DNA from: Linanthus parryae
Taxonomy: Eukaryota > Streptophyta > Magnoliopsida > Ericales > Polemoniaceae
Length of the DNA: 64,000 nucleotides
Assembly (NCBI GenBank): GCA_023055425.1
Contig: JALGPY010000002.1
Span: forward strand, 46,238,821-46,302,820
Direction of reading: 5' to 3'
The notes below the pieces were generated by a model. The model saw only the letters and a list, made by a program, of their open reading frames with translations. It did not search any database and had not been told where the DNA came from. This document shows, one piece after another, positions 1 through 11,130 of the stretch (position 1 is the stretch's first letter; each line of letters begins with the position of its first letter). The translations under genes were made by a program, and so were the position numbers.

Positions 1-124
1 GCTTATTTTTTAAACCATTCACCTTAACCCTTCTCCAATAACTAAGTACAAGTTCCCCTGGAAAAAATAATAACTAAGACAAATATAGATACTCACATGC
101 GATCCATACCAAGAAAGAAATATG

Positions 125-790
125 ATATACAGTCCAAATTGTTCAATTAAAAGTTCAGTTGAGTTATCAGTAAGATTGATCCATTTGAGTGGTGAATAAC
201 AACTGGCGGACTAAAATAGCATATTTAAGCATTGACTCGCAATTGATAGCCCAAACTTGTAATTTAGAATTTTATTGAGTTCAATAGTAGAGCGCGACAA
301 ATAATTTGAACGTTGAGTCACAATTGATAGCCGCTTTGGTCAAATTGTAATTCGCTTGAGTTTAGTAGGAGAAATTGATAGTCCTTTTGAATTGTGAGTC
401 ACGGTTAGAAGTCATATTTGGTCAATTAGGAGTTCAATTGAGTCTATTAATAGAGAACAATAGTGCATGTGAGCGGTGAGTCACAATTAATGGTCATGTT
501 GAGTAAATTAGAAGTCCGATTTAGTACAATATCAAATATTGGTAGTCAATTCGAGTCAAAAGGGACAATCCAATCTGGTCAATTCTTAGCTCGACTGAGT
601 TCATAATAGTAAAGGGTCCGATTAGATGTGAATCACAATTGATAGCCCAATTTATCATTTATTCGTTCCATCGAGTTCATCAGTAATAATACATAATTTA
701 ACTGAGAATTTAGTCACAACAACTGTCAGCTCATATTTGGTCCATTGGTAATTCGATAGAGTTCAATAGCAAGATAGATAAGTAATTTTG
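125..790. repeat. Degenerate tandem array, unit about 75-90 bp
   Basis: A motif close to GAGTCACAATTGATAG recurs near 227, 313, 401, 477, 628 and 711, usually followed by a variant of TTGGTCAATTAGAAGTTC and then a GAGTTCAATAG-like segment. The spacing is about 75-90 bp, with one double step. Copies differ at many positions, so the array is old. No coding potential is visible. It could be a decayed minisatellite or the internal repeats of an unrecognised element whose left end lies outside the window. Confidence 0.6.
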
Positions 791-806
791 GGGTTCAATA
801 TTTTTT

Positions 807-1827
807 GGCTTAATTACTTAAAGCATACCCCCAATATAGTGAAACTAACACATTGCATCCCCCACTTCTACAATAGGCTTATTACATCCTCATTTTCAAT
901 AAACTATACACTTTGAAACAAGTAAAAATATTCATAACAACACTATCCATATGTTAAAGGTAAATTCGGAAATACACACATATAGCTAATAAAGAAAAAG
1001 AAAAAATAAAAAAGATGGAGAAAAGAGACGAAGATACTGACGAAGATGGAGAAGAACATAGTCCAGGGACAGCCCTTCAATGTCCTGCTTGTCTCTCCTA
1101 ACAAAACACCACTACCAGAAGTCCTTTTATCAGTACATCTCAATCACCTTAACAAGCCACATCAACTATGGGTATCAATCTTTTGTCTCTCCCCAGATTT
1201 TCTCTGTGCCCCCCCCCCTTTCCCTCGATTGCTCTGTCTCTCCCTCTCTTCGATTAGGATTTGGGTTCAAATGGCCATATTCGACGGCGTTTGGGTCGAC
1301 ATAGCATTAATATGGGTTTTACTGTTCGTCTTGAAAGAACTTCGTTACAAAAAAAAAAAAAAAAAAAAAAAAAACCAAATTCTGGATTGCTTTTGACTTG
1401 TTGATGTTGAAGTTTTTATCTTTATTCTCAAAGGTTGATTCTTTATCATTATGTGACCCATGACCACTCATACCCCTCAGTGATTTGAGATTCATTTGAT
1501 GGTTTCAAATTCAATCCGAATGTTGATGTATTGATGGATTGGAGAAATTATGAGAGAAGAACATGAATATTGTTGGCCGGAATCTTTGTGGTTCGAGCGG
1601 CTTTGGTGTTGGCAGCAGGTGTGATGGTGCTAGTTATGGTGTTGTTCGTATTTTTATCGAATAGACCGTTTTACCCTCAAATAAATGGACCTAATTGTCA
1701 ATTTTTTTTATCAGTTGCAAAGCGTATAGTTTATTGAAAATGGGAGATGTAATAAGCCTATTGTAGAAGTGGGGGATGCAATGTGTTAGTTTCAGTATAT
1801 TGGGGGTATGCTTTAAGTAATTAAGCC
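807..1827. mobile_element. Mutator-like element (MULE), non-autonomous, possible Pack-MULE
   Basis: Long terminal inverted repeats are present at 807-915 and 1718-1827. They match base for base except for a few substitutions and one indel, and both begin GGCTTAATTACTTAAAGC. The element is flanked by a perfect 9-bp direct repeat, ATATTTTTT, at 798-806 and 1828-1836. A 9-bp target duplication with TIRs over 100 bp is the Mutator-superfamily signature. No transposase is visible. The interior holds CT-rich leader-like sequence (about 1190-1260), a 26-bp A run (1349-1374) and short open frames that do not resemble a known protein. The interior may be captured gene sequence, but that is inference. 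Confidence 0.87.
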
Positions 1828-1885
1828 ATATTTTTTTATGATGGTGAATAATAAGGGTTTATAGTTATTACAAGTTAGCAATATT

Positions 1886-2306
1886 TAGGGATGGCAACAG
1901 ATTGGGCTTGAATCAGATCAGCCTAGATCAAGATCACATCTATAAGGTTTCGGGCCGGATTTTGCCAGATTCGAATCGGATTATCCATCGGATCACGACA
2001 AACTATATCTTTTGATTCATAAGATTACTATCACCTAGTATCAAAATTGCATTAACATACACTTCGTATCAATAATTCCATCAATTTATTCACACGAAAA
2101 ATATAGATATATCAAACTTAGGACATGTATATTATTGAATTCATTAAGTATGATAACCTAATCGGATCGGATTGGGTTTCACGGATCACAAAACTTGTGA
2201 TATATATCCGATTCACTTGTAAATAAATTATATTGGATCTGCTCCATTAAATTCGGATCATGTCGGACATCGAATCGAATCGAATCGGACCCAATTGCGA
2301 TCCCTA
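1886..2306. mobile_element. Small hAT-type MITE
   Basis: This 421-bp element starts TAGGGATGGCAA and ends with the near-complement TTGCGATCCCTA. Its subterminal sequence is rich in GGATCGGAT/ATCCGATC motifs in both orientations. The flanks are GCAATATT (1878-1885) and ACAATATT (2307-2314), an 8-bp duplication with one mismatch, as expected for hAT elements. There is no coding capacity. Confidence 0.72.
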
Positions 2307-2590
2307 ACAATATTGTGTCCATATTAGTAATTAAAAAAATTATATAACTACACCTTACTTCAAAGAAATTGTTAATAATCATATGGGTTTATAAATGGAT
2401 GATAAGTATGTTACAAAGTCTAAACATCTAACATTTTCAACGTTGGCGTTGTGGTAAAATCATATTTGGCCATTTGTGAGGTTTTGGGTTCGAATCTCGA
2501 AGCTTGAAAAATATTTGACAGCCCATGAACCGTTGGCAATAGCAATTAATGCTAGCCTATGCGAGTGATTGGTCAGCAGCGGTTGGTCGG

Positions 2591-4032
2591 CAGTGGCAGA
2601 TCTGGGGTGGCGGGCGGGGGCCACGGCCCCTCCAAGGTCCAGAAATTTCAGTTTTACCTCATATAATTTGGCGTATTTTTATATAAATAAATACTATATT
2701 CTGGCCCCTACAAAATATCAAATTTAACCTTTGTAATATTTTAAATCTCAAATTTTGGACTTGAATTCTCTTACATCGTACTCCCTCCGTTTCACTATAT
2801 ACTTCAAAAACTTTATGGGCACGGAGATTAATGAACGCACTGAAATGACTATTTTACCCTTTCTTCTTTTTATAATTCCACTCTCTCTACCTCTGTCTCT
2901 CACTCTAATTGCAGCAACAACATTAACAATATCATCAACAACAACAACAACAACAACAACAAGAACAGTATCATCATCATCATCATCATCCAGATGAACA
3001 ATATCATCATCCAGATGAACACAAACCATAAAATTGAATAATATCATCAAATCAGATCTGAATGGATCTGAGAAAAAAAAACTACTACTTTTCTGAATTT
3101 TTGTTACATGTTCACAAATCTGAAGAAAAATGTGGAGAAGAACAAGATAAGAAGAAGAAGAAGAAGAACAAGATATGTGGAGATGAACACATATCAAATC
3201 ACTGTCGCCGCCTCGCCACCACCGTCTTCCTTGAAGGCGACGCCTAAGCCTCACCATAGGCTGCTTCCCCTTTTAGATCTGGTATTTCTCTCTTCTTCTT
3301 CCTCTTTCTTTTGTTCTTTCACACGAGAAGAGAGGCGGGGTGACGGATAGAGATCTGCGGAACAAGCAGATCTTGAAGCAAAAAGAGTAGATCTAAAGGA
3401 AAAGAGAAGAGAAGAAGAGAGAGAGAGAGAGAGACAGAGAGAAAGAGTACTACCTGGGTCATCGTCTTCCACCAGCAACGACACCGTCGTCCTCTCCGCG
3501 TCTCTTCGCTGGTCGTCGTCCAGAACCTCCGTCGTCCAGAGCCACCGTCGTCCAGAACCACCACCGCCTCCACCACCGTCTCTCTCCCTTTCTTTCTCTC
3601 TAATGTGTGGTATCTGTGAGGTTCTGTGAGGCTGAGAGAGAGAGGCGGACGGAGATGAGAGAGGAAGAGATGGGCTGAGAGAGAGAGGCGGAGGGAGATG
3701 ATGAGAGAGGAAGAGATGAAATGAAATGGGGGAAGAATTGAGAAGAGTTATTAGGGTTTGATGTGGGTGGTGGGCTGATGGGTTATGATTGGGCTTAATT
3801 AATCAGCTTTAGTAATAAATCTGATTAGTTAAGCCCAATTAAAATGTGGGTTTGAGTTTTTTTAGCAAGGGTATTATTGTATTTTACCAGTACCAAAGTT
3901 TCCATATTTGGAAATTTTGAAGAATCTGGCGAAACGCCCAAAAAGGAAGTTTTGAAGAATCTGGCGAAACGGAGGGAGTACATTTTTAATGTAACTTGGC
4001 CCCGCTTAATCAAAATCCTGCGTCTGCCACTG
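2591..4032. mobile_element. hAT-like non-autonomous element carrying a nested Stowaway-like insertion
   Basis: The termini are CAGTGGCAGA on the left and TCTGCCACTG on the right, an inverted pair. The flanking octamers TTGGTCGG (2583-2590) and GGGGTCGG (4033-4040) match at six of eight positions, fitting an aged 8-bp hAT duplication. The sequence just inside the left end (GGCCACGGCCCCTCC) and the right end (TTGGCCCCGCTTAA) is also related. Without the nested insertion the element is only about 240 bp. No transposase is present. Confidence 0.65.
2781..3978. mobile_element. Stowaway-like (Tc1/mariner) element, unusually long, nested
   Basis: The ends are CTCCCTCCGTTTC and its complement GAAACGGAGGGAG, flanked by TA on both sides (2779-2780 and 3979-3980). 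Near the right end the stretch GAAGAATCTGGCGAAAC occurs twice (about 3929 and 3954). At about 1.2 kb it is several times longer than a usual Stowaway MITE. The interior is gene-like in composition: CAA/CAT trinucleotide runs (2938-3020), GAAGAA runs (3120-3172), GA runs (3415-3445) and GC-rich CCACCGTCGTCC repeats (3480-3580). Several short open frames run through it, but none is a recognisable protein. It may carry captured 5' gene sequence. Confidence 0.7.
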
Positions 4033-4673
4033 GGGGTCGGCTAATTGACCAGCAGTTTCAATAAAACGCTAGTAAAACTGTTTTATTCCATTAAATCCGC
4101 TGGCTAATCCCATATTTCTTGTAGTTGGATCAGTTCTCCCCTTGTTCATACTTCGTTCTTCGTCTAACTCTTCGTTTTTTACCCCATATCGGCATTTTTT
4201 GTCCAGGGGTTTGTGGTGGTTGTGGCGGTGGGGGACCTTCGTTCTTCGGCAATGAATATACACAAGAGCCTCTCGCCATGCGGTGGCGGTGACTGGCGTT
4301 GGTGATGGCAAGTTGTCTGGTTCTTCTTCTTCTTCTTCTTCTTCTTCTTCTTCTTCTTCTTCTTCTTCTTCTTCTTCTTCTCCAGATCTGTAAAGTGATG
4401 ATTTTTGTTGTTGAACTTTGTTCAATTTTTCTCTATAAATATGTATTTTTAAGGAAACTGTAAATATGTTCAATTAGTGAATACTGGTTGTTGTATTTGA
4501 TTGTTGTTATTCTTGGTCATGTGTGGTTTGGGGGAGAGAGAAAGTGTGTGAGAGAGGAAATTGCAAAGTATTGAGGGGTAAAACAGACTTTTCGCTTGTT
4601 CTCCTTAAAACATGTGTCACTCTATCTTGGAAGATAGAGGGCGAACGGAGGTAGTTAAATCTATAAATGTTAA
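4033..4673. other. Stretch without a recognisable gene, with a TTC microsatellite at 4321-4381
   Basis: About twenty uninterrupted TTC units occupy 4321-4381. The sequence at 4618-4654 ends GGCGAACGGAGGTAG, which resembles the right end of a decayed Stowaway-type element; its left partner was not found. The glutamate-rich open frame on the minus strand across the TTC tract is a by-product of the microsatellite. Confidence 0.5.
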
Positions 4674-4679
4674 CTAGTC

Positions 4680-4715
<36 letters not shown>

Positions 4716-7531
4716 CACCCCTGTTGGGTTAGAGTAACATGAAACTCGTAGCAATTATATTGATCACATGATCAAATTCGAAAGATCGATAATATTACTT
4801 TTAGAGAGCAATTTGATACATACAAAAATTACAAATCTCATGTATCCAAGAGATTTGATTGGGATAACAATAGAAGTTACATGTTATGAGACAAAAGTTT
4901 GTACCACAAACTTGAAATTGATCATTCAGAGGTTCTCTTCTATTTTTATTTTATTTTTATTTTTTTCATTTCACTATATTGTTCATTTGAATGGCGCGAG
5001 GTGCAAGGGAAATAGTGAATCTAGAGCTTTGAAGATAAATTTTGTTCGTTTTGTGATTTGCGAAGATGACTTGTTCATAATAATAATGTAAATTATTACA
5101 AATTGTTGTTTGTCATGTATTGGACTCTGGAAACTATTTGCCTCTCTTTCACGTCTCCTGGACGACTTTTCAATAACATCTTACACTATGATTAATCTTG
5201 ACGTAATTACGTTCTTAACGTCTGCCTCTATTTTTCGGAGCTATCGAATAGTTTTTTTTTTTTTTTTTTTTTTATAAGAGCTGTTGAATAGTTAAGTTCC
5301 TAAAGTATATGGAAAAATTTAAATTAAGTGAGGCCTTATGCTACCCTATTCTCCAACGGATATAAACATTATATCTATAAATCAAGAAATGGTTTACAAC
5401 AGGTTGGGGAAAACATACTGAATGGAATTGGAATACTACATGTTTTTCTTATATTAAACTAACAAATACTCTATTAGAAGAACAAATCTAGCTTAAATTC
5501 AATTCAATTAGTGAAGTAATGATCATCAGTATGATGCTCACTGTTCATGGTAATACAGCCTAATCACTCTTAGGTTTAGTCTCTCTTTCTTTAACTTCAT
5601 TTTTTCTATGTATTTTCTTTTTTCGTGTAACAGAGAATGTTGGCAACATATAGATCGTAGACATTCCTTTAAAGAAAAGTATTCTTCCGCAAGAGATTTT
5701 ACTCTACTAAAGCATATTACTTAGAGGAAAAGAGCACTCTCCTCAAGCTTTCCATTAAACCAATTTTTTCCTCATTGAAGTATTTAGAAACTTTTGAAGC
5801 TTCTCGCCTGAGTTAGATTCGCTAAAAAAAAAAATAACATATGACTTCATAGTTCATATGACTTGTCTTGAAGAGTATAGAAGTGTAGATGCATACTCCG
5901 CAATTCGAAAAATAATCAAGAAAATCAGATACATAGACCATTAAGAAATGCATAGATGGCCAAATGTAACAAAAAATCAAAATTAATTAGAAAAGTAAAA
6001 TACATAAAATGTTAAGGAAGGTAAGGATGGAAAGGAAAAACAAATGTGAATGACCAAGATCGAAAAAAATGTATCTATTTTTTGTTACATGTTTGATACA
6101 ATATAATTATAATGATCCTTTGTGAATACAAATATTGTCTTTGATTTTTGTCTTTTTTAAGCATTGAGGTTGAAAGATATGAGTTTTTTCTACATTGTCT
6201 TTGATTTTTTCTTTTAAATTCTTGCGAATATAGGTGGACTTTTCTCTACATTCAAATTAAAACTTTTGACTGAACTTTTCATTTTTCTATGCAAAATTTG
6301 TGATAAAAATAAATATGAAACAATGTAGTTTTTTACCCATTTTTTTTAGATTCATCATTACTTAAATTTAAATTTAAAGAAAATAAACATGAAATCTAAT
6401 AAGGCCAACTAATGTAGTTTTGCACCATTAATAGCTTTAATATTTTGTAAAATTATAGAAAAAGTCAGATACATAGACCATCAAGAAAGGCATAGATGGA
6501 GATACATAGACCCATCGGTTCATATGACTTGTCCTTGAAGAATAACTTAAAGCATATAGAAGTGTAGATATATACTTCCGCAATGTTTCTATTTAATGTC
6601 GGAAAAAAGAGAGACACGATTATCTAGTCGATAGGAATAGACTAAATTTTAAATCAGATGAAGAAACGCTGATAAAGAATTACATTTGGCTCTCTTTCTC
6701 ATATATTAGTGAATGTGTTCAATAATTAAAGAATCAAGACCTAGAGAGCAATATGTATATTGACTTACCACATAGTCAATTTCGAGAATAAACTTCGGTT
6801 AACTGAGGAGAACCCAACAGTACGTCCTAAAAACAAAAACAAAAATAGTGTGAATGATATTTTCGACCCAGCAAACAAAGTGAACACTGAGGAAAGAAAA
6901 TGGCAGGGAATTAACTTGCCCATAATCCAACTCAATAAACCATAGAGATTAACTTTGTGTTGAGAGAGAGATAGGTAAATACAGAGAGACAAATGAGAGA
7001 TGGAGAACGTGAGATATAGAGAGATGAATGTGAAGGGAACGTAATAGGAAGAGATATCTGACCCTACTATTTATGCACAAAGCCACAATCCACATGTGAA
7101 AATAAGTTTCATTCATTTTAATTTTAATTATTTATTTGATAAGCCCCTATATTCATTGCAGAATAGGAAAGGTAGATTCTGAGTTTATTTTAAGTACATT
7201 GACTCATCAAAATAATTGTTGAATAGGAAAGCTAAATTCTTAGTTTATTTTAAGTACATTGAACCATTCATTGAATCATGAGAATAAAATAATTTGTCTG
7301 ATGTTTCATTTCTCAAAGCATTGAGAAATGCAAAAGCTTGAGTTAAATATTTCATTTCTCAATGCATGGAAGTCCATGTTGGAAAATTTTGATTGGTTTA
7401 CACATGCCATGTATTCGACACTTGGAGAAGCAAAATGCCACATGTCATAATTAGAAGGCTTCTCAAATGACACATGGCTGAATGAGAAGTCAATTCCCTT
7501 ACTTTTATATATATATAAATATAGGTATAGA
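4674..7531 (-). mobile_element. Non-autonomous Helitron, copy 1
   Basis: Read on the minus strand, the element begins TCTATACCTATATTTATATA immediately after an A (right side, 7531) and ends CTAG immediately before a T (left side, 4674). This is the A|TC...CTRR|T insertion rule of Helitrons. The sequence from about 4716 to 6845 is almost identical to 57,409-59,590, where the copy keeps the GC-rich 3' hairpin. In this copy the hairpin is gone, replaced by a GT/AT dinucleotide tract at 4680-4715. No Rep/helicase coding sequence is present. A 107-codon open frame at 4768-5091 is conserved in both copies but resembles no known protein; it is probably chance. Confidence 0.82.
7141..7260. repeat. 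Two tandem 60-bp units inside Helitron copy 1
   Basis: 7141-7200 and 7201-7260 align without gaps. Both contain GAATAGGAAAG and both end GTTTATTTTAAGTACATT. The equivalent part of the second Helitron copy is not in this window. Confidence 0.75.
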
Positions 7532-7656
7532 TTTCTTTTTATGGTATGCCGTTTTATCAATTTGTCAAATAATAATAATAGCAACTAGTTATGCAAATCT
7601 TAAAATTGTTGTTTCGAAACGCAACTCTGTATGGTACAGGAGTCCATGAACTCTTA

Positions 7657-7914
7657 CCACTCCGTCTCTTCTCTTTAGCCCCATTTGACTTTTTTGACTC
7701 GTATCTGAGTCACTTTGACCGGGTGATTTGGTCGGCAAAACGATGTGATTTTTTAATAATTTTTTCACCGTGTAATAGAGCACCTTTTACTCTACAATAC
7801 CATGAAAAAAATATCAAAAAATTGTATCATTTTGATAGCCAAATCACCGGATCAAAGTGACCCAGTGAATAGTGACAAAAACAAAAATGGGGCTAAAGAG
7901 GAGAGACAGAGTGG
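7657..7914. mobile_element. Stowaway-like MITE, family A copy 1
   Basis: The terminal inverted repeats begin CCACTCCGTCTCTTCTCTTT and continue for more than 25 bp (right end GGGGCTAAAGAGG...GAGTGG). TA occurs on both sides (7655-7656 and 7915-7916). The two halves are mutually complementary around GTGATTTGG and CCAAATCACCGG, so the whole element can fold back. Related copies lie at 19,275-19,534 and about 20,086-20,310. Confidence 0.82.
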
Positions 7915-7949
7915 TATTAGTTAATTATCCAATGTGCCTTGTGTGTGTC

Positions 7950-8313
7950 CCAACTCGCATCGCCACCGTACGTCACCATGATGGAACTGATTGACCCTGT
8001 GTTACATATTCCTAAAGAGTACTACTGATGTATGCTCCGGATGTTTCCGCTTATTAGTTTTGGAGTGTGTCGTTTTTATTAAGTTGGTTACTCCAACTCA
8101 TAATAACAACAATTAATAATAATACTCCCTATGTCCTGAAATAACTGTCTTTTTTGAAACCTCAACTTATTAAAGAGACATGCATTAACTGTACTCAAAT
8201 TTAAATTTTGTGATGGTATTGATATAAATATCTAATAATTCTTCATTTTCAATGCAACTTTAATTAATAACAACAATTAATATTATTACTCCCTCAGGCC
8301 CAAAATAACTCTC
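7950..8313 (+). repeat. Left copy of a long direct repeat flanking a LINE
   Basis: The block from AACTCGCATCGCC through GGTTACTCCA (7950-8097) recurs at 10,926-11,074 after the LINE tail. In this copy it is followed by a truncated Stowaway-type MITE (8125-8265), then a second start of the same AACAACAATTAATATTA-plus-MITE sequence (8266-8313), which runs directly into LINE sequence. Confidence 0.7.
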
Positions 8314-10926
8314 ATACCAAAGTCAAAGCAGCCACGTAAGGCAAGTGATTATCGACCGATTAGTCTCTTTAATGTGATTTACAAGATTGTTTCAAAGGCT
8401 ATTGCAAATTGCCTTAAAACAGTACATCGGGGTCTTATTGCGGAGAATCAGAGTGCTTTTGTGCCGGGTAGAATCGGCTCGCATTCTCACTACTTTTGAG
8501 ATGATTCACTCCTTGAAGACGAGAAAGAAAGGAAAGGAGGGGTGTATAGCTCTCAAAGTCGATATGAGTAAAGCTTATAACAGGGTGGAGTGGAAATTCC
8601 TCAGAGAAACGATGTTCCATATGGGTTTTGGTGCACGGTTCATCTCTTCAGTCATGAATTCCGTGTCCACTGTTTCTTACAGCTTCGTCAGGAATGGGAC
8701 GGTCACGGGCCAGGTGATCCCACAGAGGGTTTTGAGACAGGGTTGTCCGCTTTCACCCTATCTCTTTCTTCTCTGCAGTGAGTTATTGTCTAGAACTGTT
8801 ACAGCCGCTGTCAGTGATGGAGAGTTGGGTGGTGTAACGGCTTCTAGGAAAGGACCAGTGGTCTCCCATTTATTTTTTGCTGACGATAGTCTCTCTTTTA
8901 CACAGGCCAACAGGGAGAGCATTACTACTCTTATGGACATCATCGACCTCTACGGTAAAGCCTCGGATCAACAATTAAACCTCCAAGTCTGCGATAGTCT
9001 TCTCTACTAATACCCGGCCCAATGGCGGTCAAAGAGGAAATTATGCAGCTTTGCAGTGTCAACGAGGTTGATCAGTATGATAAGTAATTGGGACTCCCTA
9101 CTACTACAGGGAGAAAGAAGGCTATTACTTTTGCTCATTTAATTGAGAGATTAATCTCGAAATTAATGGGGTGGAAGGAGAGATCCCTTTCTATGGGAAG
9201 TAAGGACGTTCTTATCCGAGCCATTGCACAAGCTCTCCCTATTTACGCTATGTCCTGCTTCAAACTTCCTGATAGTGTTTGTGATCGTATGGAGCAACTT
9301 ATCAGACAGTTTTGTTGGACCAAAGATATGAGGAGTATTAATTGGATCGAGTGGGAGCAAGTTCAACAACAAAATGATCAAGGAGGGTTATCCTTTAAAG
9401 ACCTGAAGCTTTTCAATGATGCAATGTTGGCGAAACAGAGTTGGAGAATCCTAAGGTACCCGAACTCTCTACTCAGTAGGGTACTAAAGGCTAAGTATTT
9501 TAAAGATAAAGAGTTTGTGCAGGATGAGCTAGGGTATGCACCCGCATATGCTTGGAGAAATATCCTTCTTGGTAGGAAACTATTGGGCTCGGGCTTACGA
9601 TGGAGAGTGGGTGATGGTAGCAAAATTGTGTGTCGAAAAAGTGGATCCTACGGGAACCGTCATTAAAGCTCTACGTTCAACCTGCCAACCAAGATTTAAG
9701 GGTCAAAGACTTCATCAATGAGGATAAATCGTGGAATGTTCAAGCTTTGCACGATCAATTGGCTTTTATTGATGCAGAGGAGGTAAGGCGTATACCGCTG
9801 CCGATTAATGAGGTTGAATATAGGCTCATTTGGCACTTCTCGGAATCGGGACACTATACGGAACAGACTGGATATCAACAAGCTCAAAGACTCAAGGCTG
9901 AAGAAAAATTAGAGAGGACATCTAATTTGTCATCTATTGCGATGGGTAAGAATTGGAAAATGAAAGTGCCCCCAAAAATTCAGCACCACCTTTGGCGTAG
10001 TATCCATAATGGCATTCCAAATATTGATAATCTTCGTAGAAGGTCTATTGAGGTGTCTGCCTTCTGCCATGCTTGCGGCCACCGAGGTGAATCCACCTCT
10101 CATGTTTTTTGTCTTTCCTAGTGACGCAAGAAGTGTGGAAAGCGATCGAGCATGGAGCTTTTCTTTCAATTCAACCTGACAACTTCATGAGGTGGGCTAC
10201 CCATTGGCTGGAGAATCTAAGCCCAAATTATCTCGTTCCTTTTGCAGTCACTGTATGGTTGCCTTGGAGGGCGATAAATAGCTTTCTGTTTCACAATAAA
10301 TCCTTCTCCTATGACCATATTTGCAAGGAAACCAGTGATTCCCTCACTGAACTGGGCAGTTTGCGTCTGTCCAAGAAAGGTGTGCCGTCCATTGCAGCGT
10401 CGACTCAAAAACAGTGGGTAAAACTCCCTCAGGTTGGCTGAAAGTAAACTGCGATAGTGCTCGGTGTGGTGAAACAATGAGGGTCGGCATTGGAGTGATT
10501 ATCAGAGATTCAAGAGGCTCAGTCGTGAGGGGTATTGGTATTCCAATTCAGGTGGGTCTCTCTGCTAAACATATTGAGTCTTTCACTGCTCTCGAAGCAG
10601 TGCGGTTGCGGATAGAACTCCACTACAATGCTATGATTCTTGAAGGCGATGCCAAAGTGGTTATTGATCAGATTTTACGGGCACAACGAGGAAGCATTGA
10701 TGACGATATTTCAGAAGTGGGATTCGTCATAGAGCAGATTTCATCCTCCGGAAACTCCTTCGCTGAGCTCCAGGTTGCTTTCCGGCACCGTTCGTCAAAC
10801 TTCGCAACACATCTTCTGGCCCTCCACACAAAGGAAGACAATTTGGCCACTGGTTTCTCAAATTTGAATGCAGATACCATTTTCTCAAAAAAAAAAATAA
10901 ATAAATAAAGAAAAAAGAAAAACAAT
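8314..10926 (+). mobile_element. 5'-truncated L1-type LINE (LINE-1)
   Basis: The element begins inside the reverse transcriptase region at codons for [14 protein letters not shown] and ends in an A-rich tail (10,887-10,924). ORF1, the endonuclease and the first part of the reverse transcriptase are absent, as expected from incomplete target-primed reverse transcription. The family is the same as the LINE at 59,601. The flanks are long direct repeats rather than the usual 5-20 bp. Confidence 0.85.
8318..10908 (+). pseudogene. LINE ORF2 remnant: partial reverse transcriptase, zinc-binding domain, RNase H
   Basis: This is the broken 3' part of a plant LINE polyprotein. Visible in order are the RT stretch around [11 protein letters not shown] (about 8436), KVDMSKAYNRVEW (about 8557), RQGCPLSPYLF (about 8736) and the catalytic FADD (about 8877). 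RT connection sequence follows (9088-9650), then a zinc-binding motif C-HACG-...-H (about 10,060-10,105, RVT zinc-binding type), and a type-I RNase H-like domain at 10,414-10,908 that opens with WLKVNCDSA. Frameshifts are seen near 8467, 8985, 9630 and 10,115, so it cannot make an active protein. FADD is intact here, unlike in the LINE at 61,004. Confidence 0.85.
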
Positions 10927-11130
10927 AACTCGCATCGCCAAGTATTTCACTATGATGGAACTGATTTGACACTGTGTCACATATTCCTCAAGAGTGCTAC
11001 TAATATATGCTTCGAATGTTTCCGCTTATTAGTTTTGGAGTGTGTCGTTTTTATTAAGTTGGTTACTCCAGCTAATAATAACAACAATTAATATTAATAC
11101 TCCCTCCGTCCCAAAATAAATGTCATTCTT
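10926..11130 (+). repeat. Right copy of the long direct repeat flanking LINE-1
   Basis: It starts exactly where the LINE A-rich tail ends and matches 7950-8097 plus the beginning of the adjoining MITE. In this copy the MITE is complete (11,100-11,360), so this copy probably preserves the pre-insertion order. Confidence 0.7.

Noticed and set aside
4069..4473. Glutamate-rich minus-strand protein
   Set aside because: It is produced by the TTC microsatellite.
4768..5091. 107-codon frame present in both Helitron copies (also 57,462-57,785)
   Set aside because: Identity is explained by the recent common origin of the two copies. The composition is that of random AT-rich sequence and no domain is visible.
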